Assembly (NCBI RefSeq): GCF_000821065.1
Contig: NZ_CDGG01000001.1
Location: forward strand, 3,720,001 to 3,784,000
DNA: 64,000 bases
Reading direction: 5' to 3'
From: Oceanobacillus oncorhynchi
Lineage (GTDB): Bacteria; Bacillota; Bacilli; Bacillales; Amphibacillaceae
How positions within the stretch are numbered: position 1 is the stretch's first letter; each line of letters opens with the position of its first letter. The position numbers and the translations under genes were made by a program. Shown here in pieces: positions 8,098 through 17,265 of the stretch. The notes below the pieces were generated by a model that was not told the DNA's origin, searched no databases, and saw only the letters and a program-made list of their open reading frames with translations.

Positions 8098-8820
8098 ATG
8101 AGTCAAGATATCAGGGGAAAAATTGCTTATATAACTGGCGGAAGCAGCGGAATTGGCAAAGCGACTGCGCGCCAATTAGCAAAAGAAGGCGTTCATCTAG
8201 GTTTAATTGCCAGAAACCAGGAAAAGCTGGAGAATGTCCAAAAGGGATTAGAAAATGAAGGTATTTCTGTTGTCACCTGCAGTGCGGATATTTCGAAGCA
8301 TGACCAAGTCAAATCTGCGGTTCAGACGCTAGAACAGCAATTAGGCAAAGCAGATATTTTGATTAATAATGCAGCAATAAGCGATTACGGTAATTTTCAG
8401 GATATGGATGAGGAAGTATGGAAGCATATTTTTGAAGTGAATGTTTTTGGAACATATCATATGCTGAAGGAAGTGCTGCCGCATCTTGTCAGCAAGCAAA
8501 AAGGAGACATTATCAACATTTCTTCCAGCAATGGATTAAAAGCAACCGCAGGCTCAACTGCCTACAGCGCATCTAAATTTGCTATTCAGGGCATGTCAGA
8601 AGCATTGATGCAGGAGGTACGCAGAGAAAACATCCGTGTATTTACCATGACCCCCAGCTTAGTCGCAACTGAGCTAGCTTTTGGCGATGAATTAGAAGAA
8701 AAGAACGAAGATAAGTTTATGCAGCCGGAAGATATCGCCGAATATATCGCAGCTCAATTAAAATTAAATCAGCGTATTTTTATTAAGCAATCTGCACAAT
8801 GGGCGACCAATCCATTTTAA
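8098..8820 (+). CDS. yoxD: Short-chain dehydrogenase/reductase, YoxD/FabG-like
   Basis: NAD(P)-dependent SDR of 240 residues, annotated in relatives as a 3-ketoacyl-ACP reductase-like protein; the real substrate is unknown. Visible features are the TGGSSGIG cofactor-binding turn near residue 14, the NNAA motif, the catalytic serine in NISSSNG and the YSASK motif. The C-terminal segment FIKQSAQWATNPF closely resembles B. subtilis YoxD. I prefer the ATG at 8098, which has GAAGGGAG upstream, over the ATG at 8065. It is an isolated plus-strand gene in a minus-strand region and ends at a strong bidirectional terminator. Confidence 0.85.
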   Translation: MSQDIRGKIAYITGGSSGIGKATARQLAKEGVHLGLIARNQEKLENVQKGLENEGISVVTCSADISKHDQVKSAVQTLEQQLGKADILINNAAISDYGNFQDMDEEVWKHIFEVNVFGTYHMLKEVLPHLVSKQKGDIINISSSNGLKATAGSTAYSASKFAIQGMSEALMQEVRRENIRVFTMTPSLVATELAFGDELEEKNEDKFMQPEDIAEYIAAQLKLNQRIFIKQSAQWATNPF

Positions 8821-8831
8821 AAAAAGAAAAA

Positions 8832-8870
8832 AAGAGCTTTAGACACTATACAGTGATTTCTAAAGCTCTT
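8832..8870. terminator. Bidirectional terminator between the SDR gene and pdp
   Basis: AAGAGCTTTAGA (8832-8843) pairs with TCTAAAGCTCTT (8859-8870). The loop can form an extra CACT/AGTG pairing. A-rich and T-rich flanks on either side let it serve both convergent genes. Confidence 0.9.
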
Positions 8871-8887
8871 TTTCCACTCATCTCTAT

Positions 8888-10180
8888 TTAATGGATAACA
8901 CCAATAACACTTGGATTTACTTGAACGGGAGTTTCTGTAATTGTAATTGCATCCTTTATTTTCTGAATGACAGCTGCATTATCTTCTATATTAGTATGGA
9001 TGGTTGCAAGCTTATCGCCAGCCTCCAGCTTATCACCCAGCTTTACATGAAAGGTGATTCCTACTTGATGATCGATTTGATCATCCTTTGTTTTTCTGCC
9101 GGCGCCGAGCAGCATAGCAGCCTCTCCCATCTGCTGTGTTTCGACAGAAGAAATATACCCTGCCTTCTCTGCAGTCACATCAATAGATTGCTTTGCTTCG
9201 ATTTCATGAATACTGGACATATCCCCATCTTGTGCCTCAATAAAGGTAACAAACTTCTCATAAGCATCTCCATTTTGAATCACTTCTTCAACCAATTTTC
9301 TGCCTTGTTCTTCCGTCGTTGCTTTTCCGGCCAGATAGACCATTTGCGCAGCAATCTCTACAGAGACATCATATAAATCCTGACTATATTCCTGGTCACG
9401 TAATAATTTTACTGCCTCCAGCACTTCATTTCCATTACCGATTTCTGTGCCAAGAGGCTGATCCATATTAGTTAAAACAGCCACGGTTTCCCGATTTAAC
9501 TTTTTCCCGATGGCAACCATTGTTTCCGCAAGCTTCCTTGCTTCCTCTTCTGTTTTCATAAAAGCGCCATTGCCGACTTTAATATCTAATACGATGGCAT
9601 CTGCTCCGGAGGCTATTTTCTTACTCATGATGGAGCTTGCAATTAATGGAATAGAGTCAACCGTACCTGTCACATCTCTTAAAGCATAAATCTTTTTATC
9701 CGCAGGTACTAAATTCCCTGATTGTCCGACCAGCGCGATACCTAATTCTTGCACCTGCTCTTTAAACCTGTCTAACGGAAGCTCTGTATGAAACCCTTTA
9801 ATCGATTCCAGCTTATCTACTGTTCCGCCGGTATGACCGAGCCCGCGTCCGCTCATTTTTGCAAAAGGGATGCCTAAGGACGTGATAATCGGAGCGACTA
9901 CTAAACTGACCTTGTCCCCTACGCCGCCAGTAGAGTGTTTGTCTACAACTGTGGTATTTAAAAAGGATAAATCAATGGTTTCCCCAGACTTCACCATGAA
10001 GTCTGTAAGTGCAGAGGTCTCATCACTGTTTAAACCTTGAAAATATACGGCCATCAACCAGCTTGCGATTTGATAATCCGGTATCGTATCGTTGACATAT
10101 CCATCTATCATATACTCGATTTCTTCATAAGATAATGCTTCTCCGTATTTTTTCTTATTGATTATCTCTACCGTATTCAT
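8888..10180 (-). CDS. pdp: Pyrimidine-nucleoside phosphorylase
   Basis: Cleaves uridine, deoxyuridine and thymidine with phosphate to free base and (deoxy)ribose-1-phosphate. It has 430 residues, the usual length. The family signature is intact (SGRGLGHTGGTVDKL, about 108-122), with the phosphate-binding KHSTGGVGDK segment upstream (about 81-90) and a C-terminal barrel-sandwich domain. ATG follows GGGAG by 7 bases. It lies 18 bases after deoB, so the two form an operon in which DeoB converts the released pentose-1-phosphate to the 5-phosphate. Confidence 0.96.
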   Translation of the reverse strand: MNTVEIINKKKYGEALSYEEIEYMIDGYVNDTIPDYQIASWLMAVYFQGLNSDETSALTDFMVKSGETIDLSFLNTTVVDKHSTGGVGDKVSLVVAPIITSLGIPFAKMSGRGLGHTGGTVDKLESIKGFHTELPLDRFKEQVQELGIALVGQSGNLVPADKKIYALRDVTGTVDSIPLIASSIMSKKIASGADAIVLDIKVGNGAFMKTEEEARKLAETMVAIGKKLNRETVAVLTNMDQPLGTEIGNGNEVLEAVKLLRDQEYSQDLYDVSVEIAAQMVYLAGKATTEEQGRKLVEEVIQNGDAYEKFVTFIEAQDGDMSSIHEIEAKQSIDVTAEKAGYISSVETQQMGEAAMLLGAGRKTKDDQIDHQVGITFHVKLGDKLEAGDKLATIHTNIEDNAAVIQKIKDAITITETPVQVNPSVIGVIH

Positions 10181-10198
10181 GTTAATCTCCCTCTCTAT

Positions 10199-11377
10199 TT
10201 ATTTAATATCGTCTAAAAAGCTCGTACCATGTTCCGGTAATGTAATATTAAAATTGTCTGCAATGGTTGCACCGATATCCGCAAAGGTTGTCCTGACCGG
10301 AAGCTCTTTCCCTTCTTCAATACCTATGTGGTAAACAAGCAGCGGCACATATTCGCGGGTATGATCCGTTCCGTGATGTATCGGATCATTTCCGTGGTCA
10401 GCTGTAATAATCAATAAATCATCTTCCTGCAGCTGATCAAGTATTTCCGGCAGCTGTTTATCATAGGTCTCCAGCGCTTTTCCATATCCCATTGGATCTC
10501 TGCGATGGCCATACTTTGCATCGAAATCAACCAGGTTAAGGAAGCTTAAGCCGGTGAATTCCTTTTTCAACGTATCACTTAATTTCACCATTCCATCATC
10601 GTTATCCTTTGTACGGACTGCCTCTGTCACTCCTTCCCCATCATAAATATCAGATATCTTCCCAAGTGCGATAACGTCAATTCCGGCATCTTTTAATTCA
10701 TTCATCACTGTGCGCCCAAAAGGTTTTAACGCGTAGTCATGTCTGTTGGATGTACGTTCAAAAGCCCCCGGCTCTCCTACGAACGGACGGGCAATGACAC
10801 GCCCTACCATATACTTCTCATCCAGCGTGAGCTCTCTGGCAATTTCACAAATCTGGTACAATTCATCGATTGGAACCACATCCTCATGAGCAGCAATCTG
10901 CAGAACAGAATCTGCAGATGTGTACACAATCAAGCTGCCCGTTTCGACATGTTCTTTTCCAAGCTCTACTAATATTTCTGTTCCAGATGCCGGTTTATTG
11001 CCAATTACTTTTCTTCCAGTCTTTTCTTCTAATGCTTGAATAAGCTCATCTGGGAATCCATCCGGGAACGTTCGGAATGGCTGGTCAATACGGAGTCCCA
11101 TAATTTCCCAATGACCAGTCATGGTATCTTTTCCATTAGAAGCCTCCTGCATTTTTGTATAATGTGCTTTAGGCTTGTCCGCCGGAGCAATCCCTTTAAT
11201 TTCACGAATATTGCTCAGGCCTAGGCTTCCCATCGTCGGCATATCCAGCCCATTCATTTCTTCTGCAATATGGCCTAGTGTATCCGCTCCCAAATCATCA
11301 AACTTCGCGGCGTCCGGTGCCTCTCCAATCCCTACTGAATCCATGACAATTAAAAATACACGTTTAAATGATTTCAT
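10199..11377 (-). CDS. deoB: Phosphopentomutase
   Basis: Mn-dependent enzyme that interconverts (deoxy)ribose-1-phosphate and -5-phosphate, linking nucleoside breakdown to central metabolism. It has 392 residues, as usual. Alkaline-phosphatase-superfamily metal ligands are visible: MDSVGIGE at the N-terminus, the phosphorylated threonine region [10 protein letters not shown] (about 82-91), and the C-terminal ITADHGNDP and HTREYVP motifs. ATG has AGGAGG 8 bases upstream. First gene of deoB-pdp. In B. subtilis the partner is pupG, which is absent here. Confidence 0.96.
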   Translation of the reverse strand: MKSFKRVFLIVMDSVGIGEAPDAAKFDDLGADTLGHIAEEMNGLDMPTMGSLGLSNIREIKGIAPADKPKAHYTKMQEASNGKDTMTGHWEIMGLRIDQPFRTFPDGFPDELIQALEEKTGRKVIGNKPASGTEILVELGKEHVETGSLIVYTSADSVLQIAAHEDVVPIDELYQICEIARELTLDEKYMVGRVIARPFVGEPGAFERTSNRHDYALKPFGRTVMNELKDAGIDVIALGKISDIYDGEGVTEAVRTKDNDDGMVKLSDTLKKEFTGLSFLNLVDFDAKYGHRRDPMGYGKALETYDKQLPEILDQLQEDDLLIITADHGNDPIHHGTDHTREYVPLLVYHIGIEEGKELPVRTTFADIGATIADNFNITLPEHGTSFLDDIK

Positions 11378-11513
11378 TTGTATCTACCTCCTATGTACTA
11401 TATTCCCGAAACTATGGTTCCGTATGATATTTATTATAGATGTTAGATGTCTGACAACAAAAGGTCAATGAAATTTTTGCTGAAACACTTTTTTACATTT
11501 AATAAAGATAAAA

Positions 11514-12404
11514 TTAAGCTCTCGGATGATAAGATTGATAGATATCCTTCAGCCTAGCTTTCGTTACATGCGTATAAATTTGTGTTGTCGATATATCCGC
11601 ATGTCCAAGCATCTCTTGTACAATTCTTAGATCTGCTCCGTTTTCCAATAGATGGGTGGCGAAAGAATGCCTTAAAGTATGCGGAGTGATTGTCTTATGA
11701 ATATCAGCTTTTATAGCCAATCCCTTTAAAATTTTCCAAAATCCCTGTCTGCTTAAAGGACGGCCATGCTGATTTAAAAAAAGTGCACTCTCCTGTTTGT
11801 TTTTCTTCACAAGCTCTTTTCTCGCCGTTTGTATATAATCCTCCAGAGTCTTTCTGGCTGTGTCTCCCAGTGGAACAATCCTTTCTTTCGAGCCTTTCCC
11901 CATACATTGGACAAAGCCCATCGTCAAGTGTAAATCCTCCAGTTTTAAGCCTATCATTTCAGATACACGCAAGCCCGTGGCATATAATAATTCTAGCATT
12001 GCCTTATTGCGCAGTGACAGCGGTGTTGCAGTGTTTATGCTTAATAATCGATCTACTTCCTCCTGAGAAAGTGTATCCGGAAGCTTCCGGTCTTTTTTCG
12101 GAGTTTCAATATGCAGACTGGGATCTGTATCAGCAATTCTCTCCCGTATTAAAAATTGGTGAAAGGATCTGATAGAAGAAATATGCCTCGAAATCGTAGC
12201 AGTCGACTTACCGCTGTCTTTTAGCTCATACAAAAAGCGCATAATATCATTTCGGGTGATTTCATTCCAAACATTATAGCCGATTTGGGTCAAATGTTTC
12301 TCGTAAGCAGTAAGATCTCTCTGATAAGAAGTGATGGTATTATCTGACAATCCCTTCTCTACCCGCAGAAAATGAAAAAAATCCTCTAATGCATATTTCA
12401 ACAT
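11514..12404 (-). CDS. xerD: Tyrosine recombinase XerD
   Basis: Site-specific recombinase that with XerC resolves chromosome dimers at dif. It has 296 residues. A SAM-like core-binding domain spans about 1-90, followed by the catalytic domain with all active-site residues: Arg in TGLRVSEM, Lys in [21 protein letters not shown], the second His in LGHADISTT and the nucleophile Tyr in QIYTHV. ATG at 12404 has GAAAGGGG upstream, and its ribosome site overlaps the end of yqzK. The synteny yqzK-xerD-deoB matches Bacillus. Confidence 0.96.
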   Translation of the reverse strand: MLKYALEDFFHFLRVEKGLSDNTITSYQRDLTAYEKHLTQIGYNVWNEITRNDIMRFLYELKDSGKSTATISRHISSIRSFHQFLIRERIADTDPSLHIETPKKDRKLPDTLSQEEVDRLLSINTATPLSLRNKAMLELLYATGLRVSEMIGLKLEDLHLTMGFVQCMGKGSKERIVPLGDTARKTLEDYIQTARKELVKKNKQESALFLNQHGRPLSRQGFWKILKGLAIKADIHKTITPHTLRHSFATHLLENGADLRIVQEMLGHADISTTQIYTHVTKARLKDIYQSYHPRA

Positions 12405-12406
12405 AT

Positions 12407-12604
12407 TTATTCCCCTTTCAGAAAATCAAATGGAAACCAGGGAATCCCCTCCTCCACCACCTTAACCGCTGGTCCTTCCGGCAAATCATAACGATGCATT
12501 TCTTGAAACTCTTTATATATAAAATGCAGACAAACCGAAAAAAAGCAAGCACCTATCATAAACCAAATAAATATTTTAACAGTTTCCTTAACATGCTTCT
12601 CCAT
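12407..12604 (-). CDS. yqzK: YqzK family (DUF4227) small membrane protein
   Basis: A 65-residue protein with one N-terminal membrane span (about residues 9-28) and a short C-terminal domain ending in a Trp/Pro-rich stretch ([13 protein letters not shown]). Its function is unknown. The identification rests on length, layout and its conserved place directly upstream of xerD. It ends 2 bases before the xerD ATG, so the two are co-transcribed. GGGAGG lies 7 bases before the ATG. Confidence 0.82.
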   Translation of the reverse strand: MEKHVKETVKIFIWFMIGACFFSVCLHFIYKEFQEMHRYDLPEGPAVKVVEEGIPWFPFDFLKGE

Positions 12605-12842
12605 ACTCTAACCTCCCTGTGCTGTTACGCTGTATCGCAGCCAAACACGTTTATAGTTAGAATATGCAAACAAGCTCTTCAAAAATACAAGAAAAAGATG
12701 CGGACAGGAACAAAATCGGTACATCTCCTTCTGTTAATATTATACAATGATTGGAAGCAGAGTTAAACTACAAACACTTTTACACTTTTGTGTCGTCCAG
12801 ATTTTTGCCATACTAAAATTAATCAAAAAGGAGGTCTTACAG

Positions 12843-13703
12843 GTGCTTGAAGAAAAATTAAAACAATTAGGTGACAACTCCGCTATCGAAACAAAGACGC
12901 CCATTTCCGGCGGCGATATTAATCAGGCTTACTATGTAAAAACCGGAAAGCAGGAATATTTTATAAAAGCGAATCAAAGTGCAGCCAGTGATTTTTTTCA
13001 AATAGAAGTAAATGGACTGGAAAAAATTCGTTCGACACAGACAATTGCTGTACCGGAAGTATACTACTTTGATAATTCCGCCGGAAATGAAGAAATGATG
13101 CTGATTATGGAGTGGATTGAGGGAGAAGAAACTGCAGCTGCAGAGCAGCATTTAGGCAAACAGCTGGCCTCGATGCATTTAGTCGGCGGCTCCACAGCAT
13201 ATGGTTTAGATCAGTCAACTTATGTTGGAAAATTAACTCAGTCAAATGAGTGGTACACCAATTGGGTGGATTATTATCGTGAGCATCGGCTTCAGCCCCA
13301 GTTAGATTTGGCGGTGCAGTACAATCGGATGAACCAAAATAGACGTTTAAAACTAGAGGCATTGATTCGTGATTTAGATCTTTATCTCCCCAGTCAGCCT
13401 AAGGTTTCCTTATTACACGGTGATTTATGGGGAGGCAATTGGATTATAGGGGGCGCAGGACAGCCTTATCTGATTGATCCCTCTATACTTTACGGGGACC
13501 ATTTATTTGAACTAGCTTTCACGGAACTCTTTGGTGGGTTTTCCAATACGTTTTATTCGCAATATCAGGAAGCAATGCCACTAGCTGATTATTATCAGGA
13601 CGTGAAGCCGATTTACCAGCTTTTCCACTTGCTTGTTCATTTAAATATGTTTGGCGAGGTCTATGGCGGCAGCGTAGATCGCATTTTAAAAAGATATATT
13701 TGA
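12843..13703 (+). CDS. Fructosamine kinase family protein
   Basis: FN3K-like kinase of 286 residues. The family phosphorylates ketosamines on glycated proteins or small amines, which triggers deglycation; bacterial members often act on ribulosamines or erythrulosamines. Features seen are a conserved ISGGDINQAY nucleotide loop, the HGDLWGGNW catalytic segment (about residue 193) and the LIDPSILYGD metal motif. I choose the GTG at 12843, with AAGGAGG 8 bases upstream, over an in-frame ATG 96 bases earlier that lacks a site. It sits on the plus strand between yqzK and fur, an insertion relative to B. subtilis. Confidence 0.85.
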   Translation: MLEEKLKQLGDNSAIETKTPISGGDINQAYYVKTGKQEYFIKANQSAASDFFQIEVNGLEKIRSTQTIAVPEVYYFDNSAGNEEMMLIMEWIEGEETAAAEQHLGKQLASMHLVGGSTAYGLDQSTYVGKLTQSNEWYTNWVDYYREHRLQPQLDLAVQYNRMNQNRRLKLEALIRDLDLYLPSQPKVSLLHGDLWGGNWIIGGAGQPYLIDPSILYGDHLFELAFTELFGGFSNTFYSQYQEAMPLADYYQDVKPIYQLFHLLVHLNMFGEVYGGSVDRILKRYI

Positions 13704-13722
13704 TTTTCTTCACCGCCTCAGC

Positions 13723-13756
13723 CCGGCGGCAGTATGTAATGACATTCTGCCGCCGG
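13723..13756 (+). terminator. GC-rich hairpin after the fructosamine kinase gene
   Basis: CCGGCGGCAG (13723-13732) pairs perfectly with CTGCCGCCGG (13747-13756). No T-run follows, so termination, if it occurs, is not classical. It is unusually GC-rich for this chromosome. Confidence 0.45.
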
Positions 13757-13801
13757 CTATCCCTGTTGCTGATCAATATGTATTTTGCTCCAAATAAAAA
13801 T

Positions 13802-13830
13802 AAAACCTTTCTCTCCCGGAAAAAGGTTTT
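13802..13830 (-). terminator. Terminator of fur
   Basis: AAAACCTTT (13802-13810) pairs with AAAGGTTTT (13822-13830). On the minus strand ATTTTTATTTG follows. It lies about 12 bases after the fur stop. Confidence 0.75.
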
Positions 13831-13841
13831 ACTCTCATTAC

Positions 13842-14318
13842 TTATGTTGCTTTTTGAACATCTTCTTTTTCTGCTGCAGCTGCTTTTTGACATTGGCGAC
13901 AAATCCCATGAAAGGTTAAGCGATGATCCTTCACCTCAAAGCCCCAGTCATTTTCAACGATTTGTTCTACTTCACCTAATAAATCATTTTCAATCTCTTC
14001 AACAGAGCCGCATTCAATACATACTAAATGATGATGGAAATGCTTTGCGCCTTCTTTACGCAAATCATATCTGGATACACCATCACCAAAATTAATTTTG
14101 TCTACTATTTTCAATTCGGATAATAATTCTAATGTACGATAAACGGTTGCCAGACCAATTTCTGGTGATTTCTCCTTTACAAGAAGATACACATCCTCCG
14201 CACTTAAGTGATCGTCTTCTCTTTCCAGAAGCACTCGAACCGTAGCTTCCCTTTGGGGAGTTAATTTGTAGCTATGCGAATGTAGCTGTTTTTTTATTTT
14301 TTCAATCCGGTGTTCCAT
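13842..14318 (-). CDS. fur: Ferric uptake regulator
   Basis: Fe(II)-dependent repressor of iron uptake genes. It has 158 residues. The winged HTH is in LTPQREATVRVL to IGLATVYRTLELL (about 18-65), followed by the metal-site segment HFHHHLVCIECG (His cluster and the first CxxC) and a second CRQC near the C-terminus that completes the structural zinc site. ATG start. It is a single gene between spoIIM and the fructosamine kinase gene, with its own terminator. An AT-rich palindrome about 80 bases upstream resembles a PerR/Fur box. The choice of Fur over PerR or Zur rests on the sequence and on the spoIIM-fur-yqzK-xerD synteny. Confidence 0.92.
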   Translation of the reverse strand: MEHRIEKIKKQLHSHSYKLTPQREATVRVLLEREDDHLSAEDVYLLVKEKSPEIGLATVYRTLELLSELKIVDKINFGDGVSRYDLRKEGAKHFHHHLVCIECGSVEEIENDLLGEVEQIVENDWGFEVKDHRLTFHGICRQCQKAAAAEKEDVQKAT

Positions 14319-14396
14319 GGATAGTCGCCTCCCTCACTCTACATTTTTATTATATGCATCTATCTTCCATGTGTCAAAGGTATTCTCAATTGTTAA

Positions 14397-14411
14397 TAAT
14401 AATTATTATAA
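14397..14411 (-). promoter_or_regulatory. PerR/Fur-box-like palindrome upstream of fur
   Basis: The minus strand reads TTATAATAATTATTA, which matches the PerR box TTATAATNATTATAA at 13 of 14 defined positions and lies about 80 bases before the fur ATG. B. subtilis fur is controlled by PerR, so this is plausible. The surrounding DNA is very AT-rich, which lowers specificity. Confidence 0.5.
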
Positions 14412-14520
14412 AATAACATAAATTATTATATTAAAACAAATACCTTTTATCAAGCAATAAGCAAGTAATGTAAAATGTAAAGGAGTTAAGATAAAGATAC
14501 TTTATTCTCCCGCAGGAGGA

Positions 14521-15165
14521 TTATCCATGGTACCTCTCTATCCATTCTAACAGAAGTGTATTTGACAGATAAGCTTCCATCAATGCTGCTAATGCTGTAC
14601 ATACAATTAAAATTGCAAAAGTGATAAGCAATCTTATAAAAGGCGGCCATACTTCCTGGTACTGATGCTTTAATAAAAGCTTCTGCCATAAACCAATTGA
14701 AAATATCATAGCCACACTTCCTGCAATGATATATATAGGAATAATCAATAGGTTTTGAGGAGCAATCGATATCGTTGATAAAAGAAGCCCTTGCCCTCCC
14801 AGCTGATTGACCATAAAACCGACTGAAAAACCGACAACGAGCCCTTTCATGAATATCATAATCCAAATAATAGGGAGCCCAATCATACTCAATGCCAATA
14901 ATATAATAAAAGAAAGATACTTAATATGATAAAGAAGACTTTGAATAAATATATCCTGCCGTCCAATAACTTCTCCTTCATTTGTTTGCTGTGTAAAGAA
15001 CCGTTCCAAGTAAAAGAACAGATTTTGTTTTTGTACAAAATCCATACTATTTACCAAGATAGCCCCGAACACGATGCCTGTCAAAAAAAGAATGGCAGTA
15101 AATACATAAATGGTCGTGTGCCGTTTTATATGCCCGATTAATAAATGTTGAGAGGTATTATACAT
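14521..15165 (-). CDS. spoIIM: Stage II sporulation protein M
   Basis: Polytopic membrane protein of the SpoIIDMP complex, which drives septal wall dissolution and engulfment in the mother cell. I choose the ATG at 15165 (214 residues, the family length), which has AGGAGG 6 bases upstream; an earlier in-frame start would lie beyond that site. Five or so hydrophobic spans are visible, with conserved segments GIVFGAILVN near the N-terminus and FMKGLVVGFSVGFMV in the middle. It lies between nudF and fur, as in Bacillus. A candidate mother-cell -10 (CATAGTTT) lies upstream, but the -35 is unclear. Confidence 0.92.
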   Translation of the reverse strand: MYNTSQHLLIGHIKRHTTIYVFTAILFLTGIVFGAILVNSMDFVQKQNLFFYLERFFTQQTNEGEVIGRQDIFIQSLLYHIKYLSFIILLALSMIGLPIIWIMIFMKGLVVGFSVGFMVNQLGGQGLLLSTISIAPQNLLIIPIYIIAGSVAMIFSIGLWQKLLLKHQYQEVWPPFIRLLITFAILIVCTALAALMEAYLSNTLLLEWIERYHG

Positions 15166-15290
15166 TGAGATCCTCCTGACTTCACTATAGTTCCTATACT
15201 TCAAACTATGAGAATCCCTCTTAAAACATACCTATTAATTTTTATCTTTTAATAGAGCAGGTAGAACGCGTCCGGTGAAAACCTTTTTTC

Positions 15291-15833
15291 TTATTTCGTT
15301 AAAGCATGTAAATAAAGAACAGCATAGTTCGTTTTTGCGTCTTGAATACGCCCTTTTTCCACGAGGTCTTTTGCTTCATCTAACGTTACTTCCATGATTT
15401 CCACAAATTCATCGTCATCGCCCGCCGGCGGATTTTCCATTTTAATTAAATCATTGGTGACGTAAACATACACCAGTTCATTAGCAAAGCCTGGAGAGGT
15501 GTAAAAAGAGGTCACTTGCGAGAGATTAGTTGTTGTATACCCTGTTTCTTCTTCCAGCTCACGGACTGCGGCAGTTAATGGATTTTCATTCTGCTCCAGC
15601 TTCCCTGCCGGAATTTCTACTAATGTTCTTTCCAATGGTTTGCGATATTGTTCTACAAGTACAATTTTATTATCTGGTGTAATTGGAATAATCGCTACGG
15701 CTCCTGGATGATAGACAAGCTCTCTTTGAGCTGTTTCTCCATTGGGAAGCCGTACCTCATCTAGTTGTACATCAATAATGTTCCCTTCAAATATTTTTTT
15801 GGATGTCATTGTTTTTTCTTCAAAACGTTGCAT
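15291..15833 (-). CDS. nudF: ADP-ribose pyrophosphatase (Nudix)
   Basis: Nudix hydrolase that splits ADP-ribose to AMP and ribose-5-phosphate. It has 180 residues. The Nudix box starts at the Gly of IPAGKLEQNE and runs through AAVRELEEETGY (about residues 77-99) with all metal-binding glutamates. An N-terminal strand region typical of ADP-ribose pyrophosphatases precedes it. The ATG is preceded by GGTGGAG. It lies upstream of spoIIM in the same direction and divergent from yqkF, as in B. subtilis. No mciZ-like ORF is visible in the nudF-spoIIM gap. Confidence 0.93.
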   Translation of the reverse strand: MQRFEEKTMTSKKIFEGNIIDVQLDEVRLPNGETAQRELVYHPGAVAIIPITPDNKIVLVEQYRKPLERTLVEIPAGKLEQNENPLTAAVRELEEETGYTTTNLSQVTSFYTSPGFANELVYVYVTNDLIKMENPPAGDDDEFVEIMEVTLDEAKDLVEKGRIQDAKTNYAVLYLHALTK

Positions 15834-16222
15834 ATATGCTACTCCACCTTTTCGTCATTTAGTGCAGGTTAACAGGCTGACCCGCCAGCAGTTTGAACAA
15901 GTACTTTTTTATGGACAATCGCCTGTGAAATTCCTGCTGAATGCAATTCCCTTATATGTGTCTTTCCATTCATTTTATTCGCAGAACTCTATTGTAGCAA
16001 GTCTATTTCTTTTTTTCTTCTGATTCGATTTCTTTTTTTATGACAAACGGTATTTTATTTCTTAACCATTCATTACTTTCAGACACTGATTATCATTCCC
16101 ATCCGCCCCACAAACTATTTGATAGAAATGACTTATTTCATTCGTTAAAAAAGTGTATTAATTGTATTCTTTTCTATCACCCTCTACAATATATGCATAC
16201 CGGATTTACAAGGAGGAATAGC
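15834..16222 (+). promoter_or_regulatory. Divergent nudF-yqkF intergenic region with a Fur-box-like site
   Basis: This 389-base region has no credible gene: the open frame upstream of yqkF lacks ribosome sites and looks non-coding. It contains GACACTGATTATCATTCCC (16082-16100), which matches 15 of 19 bases of the classical Fur box. AT-rich promoter-like sequence follows, but I could not fix -35/-10 elements with confidence. Confidence 0.4.
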
Positions 16223-17143
16223 ATGAAGAAACGGCAGCTTGGCAAAAGCGATATCGAAATTTCTGATTTAACTCTCGGCTGTATGTCGCTGGGAACAAAT
16301 GTACAGCAAGGTAAAAAAATGATTGATTATGCGTTAGATAAAGGAATCAATCACTTAGATACGGCAGACCTTTATCACTTTGGCGAGAATGAAAAAATCG
16401 TTGGAGAAGCAATAAAGCATCGCAGATCGGATGTAGTTGTGACTACAAAGGTCGGAAACCATTTTGAAAAAGGTAAAGATGATTGGTTCTGGGATCCTTC
16501 GAAGAAATATATCCACAAAGCCGTCCGGGATAGTTTACAAAGACTGAATACAGACTATATTGATGTCTACATGCTTCATGGCGGCACATTGGAGGATCCA
16601 ATCGATGAAACCATAGAAGCTTTTGATGAACTAAAGAAAGATGGTCTAATCCGCACCTATGGTATTTCGTCCATCCGTCCAAATGTTGTCCGGGAATACG
16701 CCATCCGCTCCTCTATTGATATTTTAATGACACAGTACAGTCTTTTAGACAGAAGACCAGAGGAAGCCATTCTACCGATTGCAGAAGAAAATAAAATCGG
16801 TGTTGTTGCCCGCGGTCCGCTGGCACAGGGGCTACTAAGCAATAAAGCCGATGAAGTTCTCGATAAAAAAGCGGAGGACGGCTACCTCGACTATTCCTAC
16901 AGCGAATTAAAATCACTTTATTATGAATTGGAACAGGCGTTGCCGGACAGTTCTCTGCAGCAATTAGCGATGTATTATGCAGCTAATCATCCTGCGATTA
17001 CGTCAACCGTCTTTGGAGCAAGCTCTCTGGAACAATTAGAAAAAAATATTGCAGTTCACCAATCAATTAACGAAATCACCGATGCAGCTTATCCTATTCT
17101 GCAGCAGCTGTCCAAAGCTTCACAGTATGAGCAGCATCGTTAA
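16223..17143 (+). CDS. yqkF: Aldo/keto reductase YqkF
   Basis: NADPH-dependent oxidoreductase with the AKR TIM barrel; substrate unknown. It has 306 residues from the ATG at 16223, with AGGAGGA 5 bases before. An upstream in-frame ATG at 16040 would add 61 unconserved residues and has no ribosome site. The AKR tetrad is visible: Asp in LDTADLY (about residue 47), Tyr in the same motif, the Lys in VVTTKVG and the His in YMLHGG. The C-terminal cofactor segment resembles TSTVFGASSLEQLEKN. Closely similar to B. subtilis YqkF, which also borders nudF. Confidence 0.92.
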   Translation: MKKRQLGKSDIEISDLTLGCMSLGTNVQQGKKMIDYALDKGINHLDTADLYHFGENEKIVGEAIKHRRSDVVVTTKVGNHFEKGKDDWFWDPSKKYIHKAVRDSLQRLNTDYIDVYMLHGGTLEDPIDETIEAFDELKKDGLIRTYGISSIRPNVVREYAIRSSIDILMTQYSLLDRRPEEAILPIAEENKIGVVARGPLAQGLLSNKADEVLDKKAEDGYLDYSYSELKSLYYELEQALPDSSLQQLAMYYAANHPAITSTVFGASSLEQLEKNIAVHQSINEITDAAYPILQQLSKASQYEQHR

Positions 17144-17193
17144 AAAAGGCGGAGTTTCCGCAACTTCATAAGCCTTTTACAGCATTGCCAAAG

Positions 17194-17245
17194 AAACAGG
17201 TCTGCTTTCACTGAGAGATGATGCTCAGGAAAAGCAGACCTGTTT
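17194..17245. terminator. Bidirectional terminator between yqkF and an SDR gene
   Basis: AAACAGGTCTGCTTT (17194-17208) pairs perfectly over 15 bp with 17231-17245. The loop holds an additional CTGAG/CTCAG pairing. It serves two convergent genes. Confidence 0.9.
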
Positions 17246-17265
17246 TATAAGATATACTTACTCTA

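Noticed and set aside
13519-13902. Minus-strand open frame of 127 codons across the fructosamine kinase and fur 3' ends
   Set aside because: Spans a terminator region and two gene ends, with no conserved features.
14486-14866. Minus-strand open frame of 126 codons overlapping spoIIM
   Set aside because: Out-of-frame shadow of spoIIM, which has clear membrane spans and a good start.
15166-15290. Possible mciZ between nudF and spoIIM, as in B. subtilis
   Set aside because: The 125-base gap has no open frame of the right size or similarity on the minus strand.
16040-16222. N-terminal extension of the aldo/keto reductase frame
   Set aside because: Adds 61 residues not found in the family and has no ribosome site, whereas AGGAGGA precedes the ATG at 16223.
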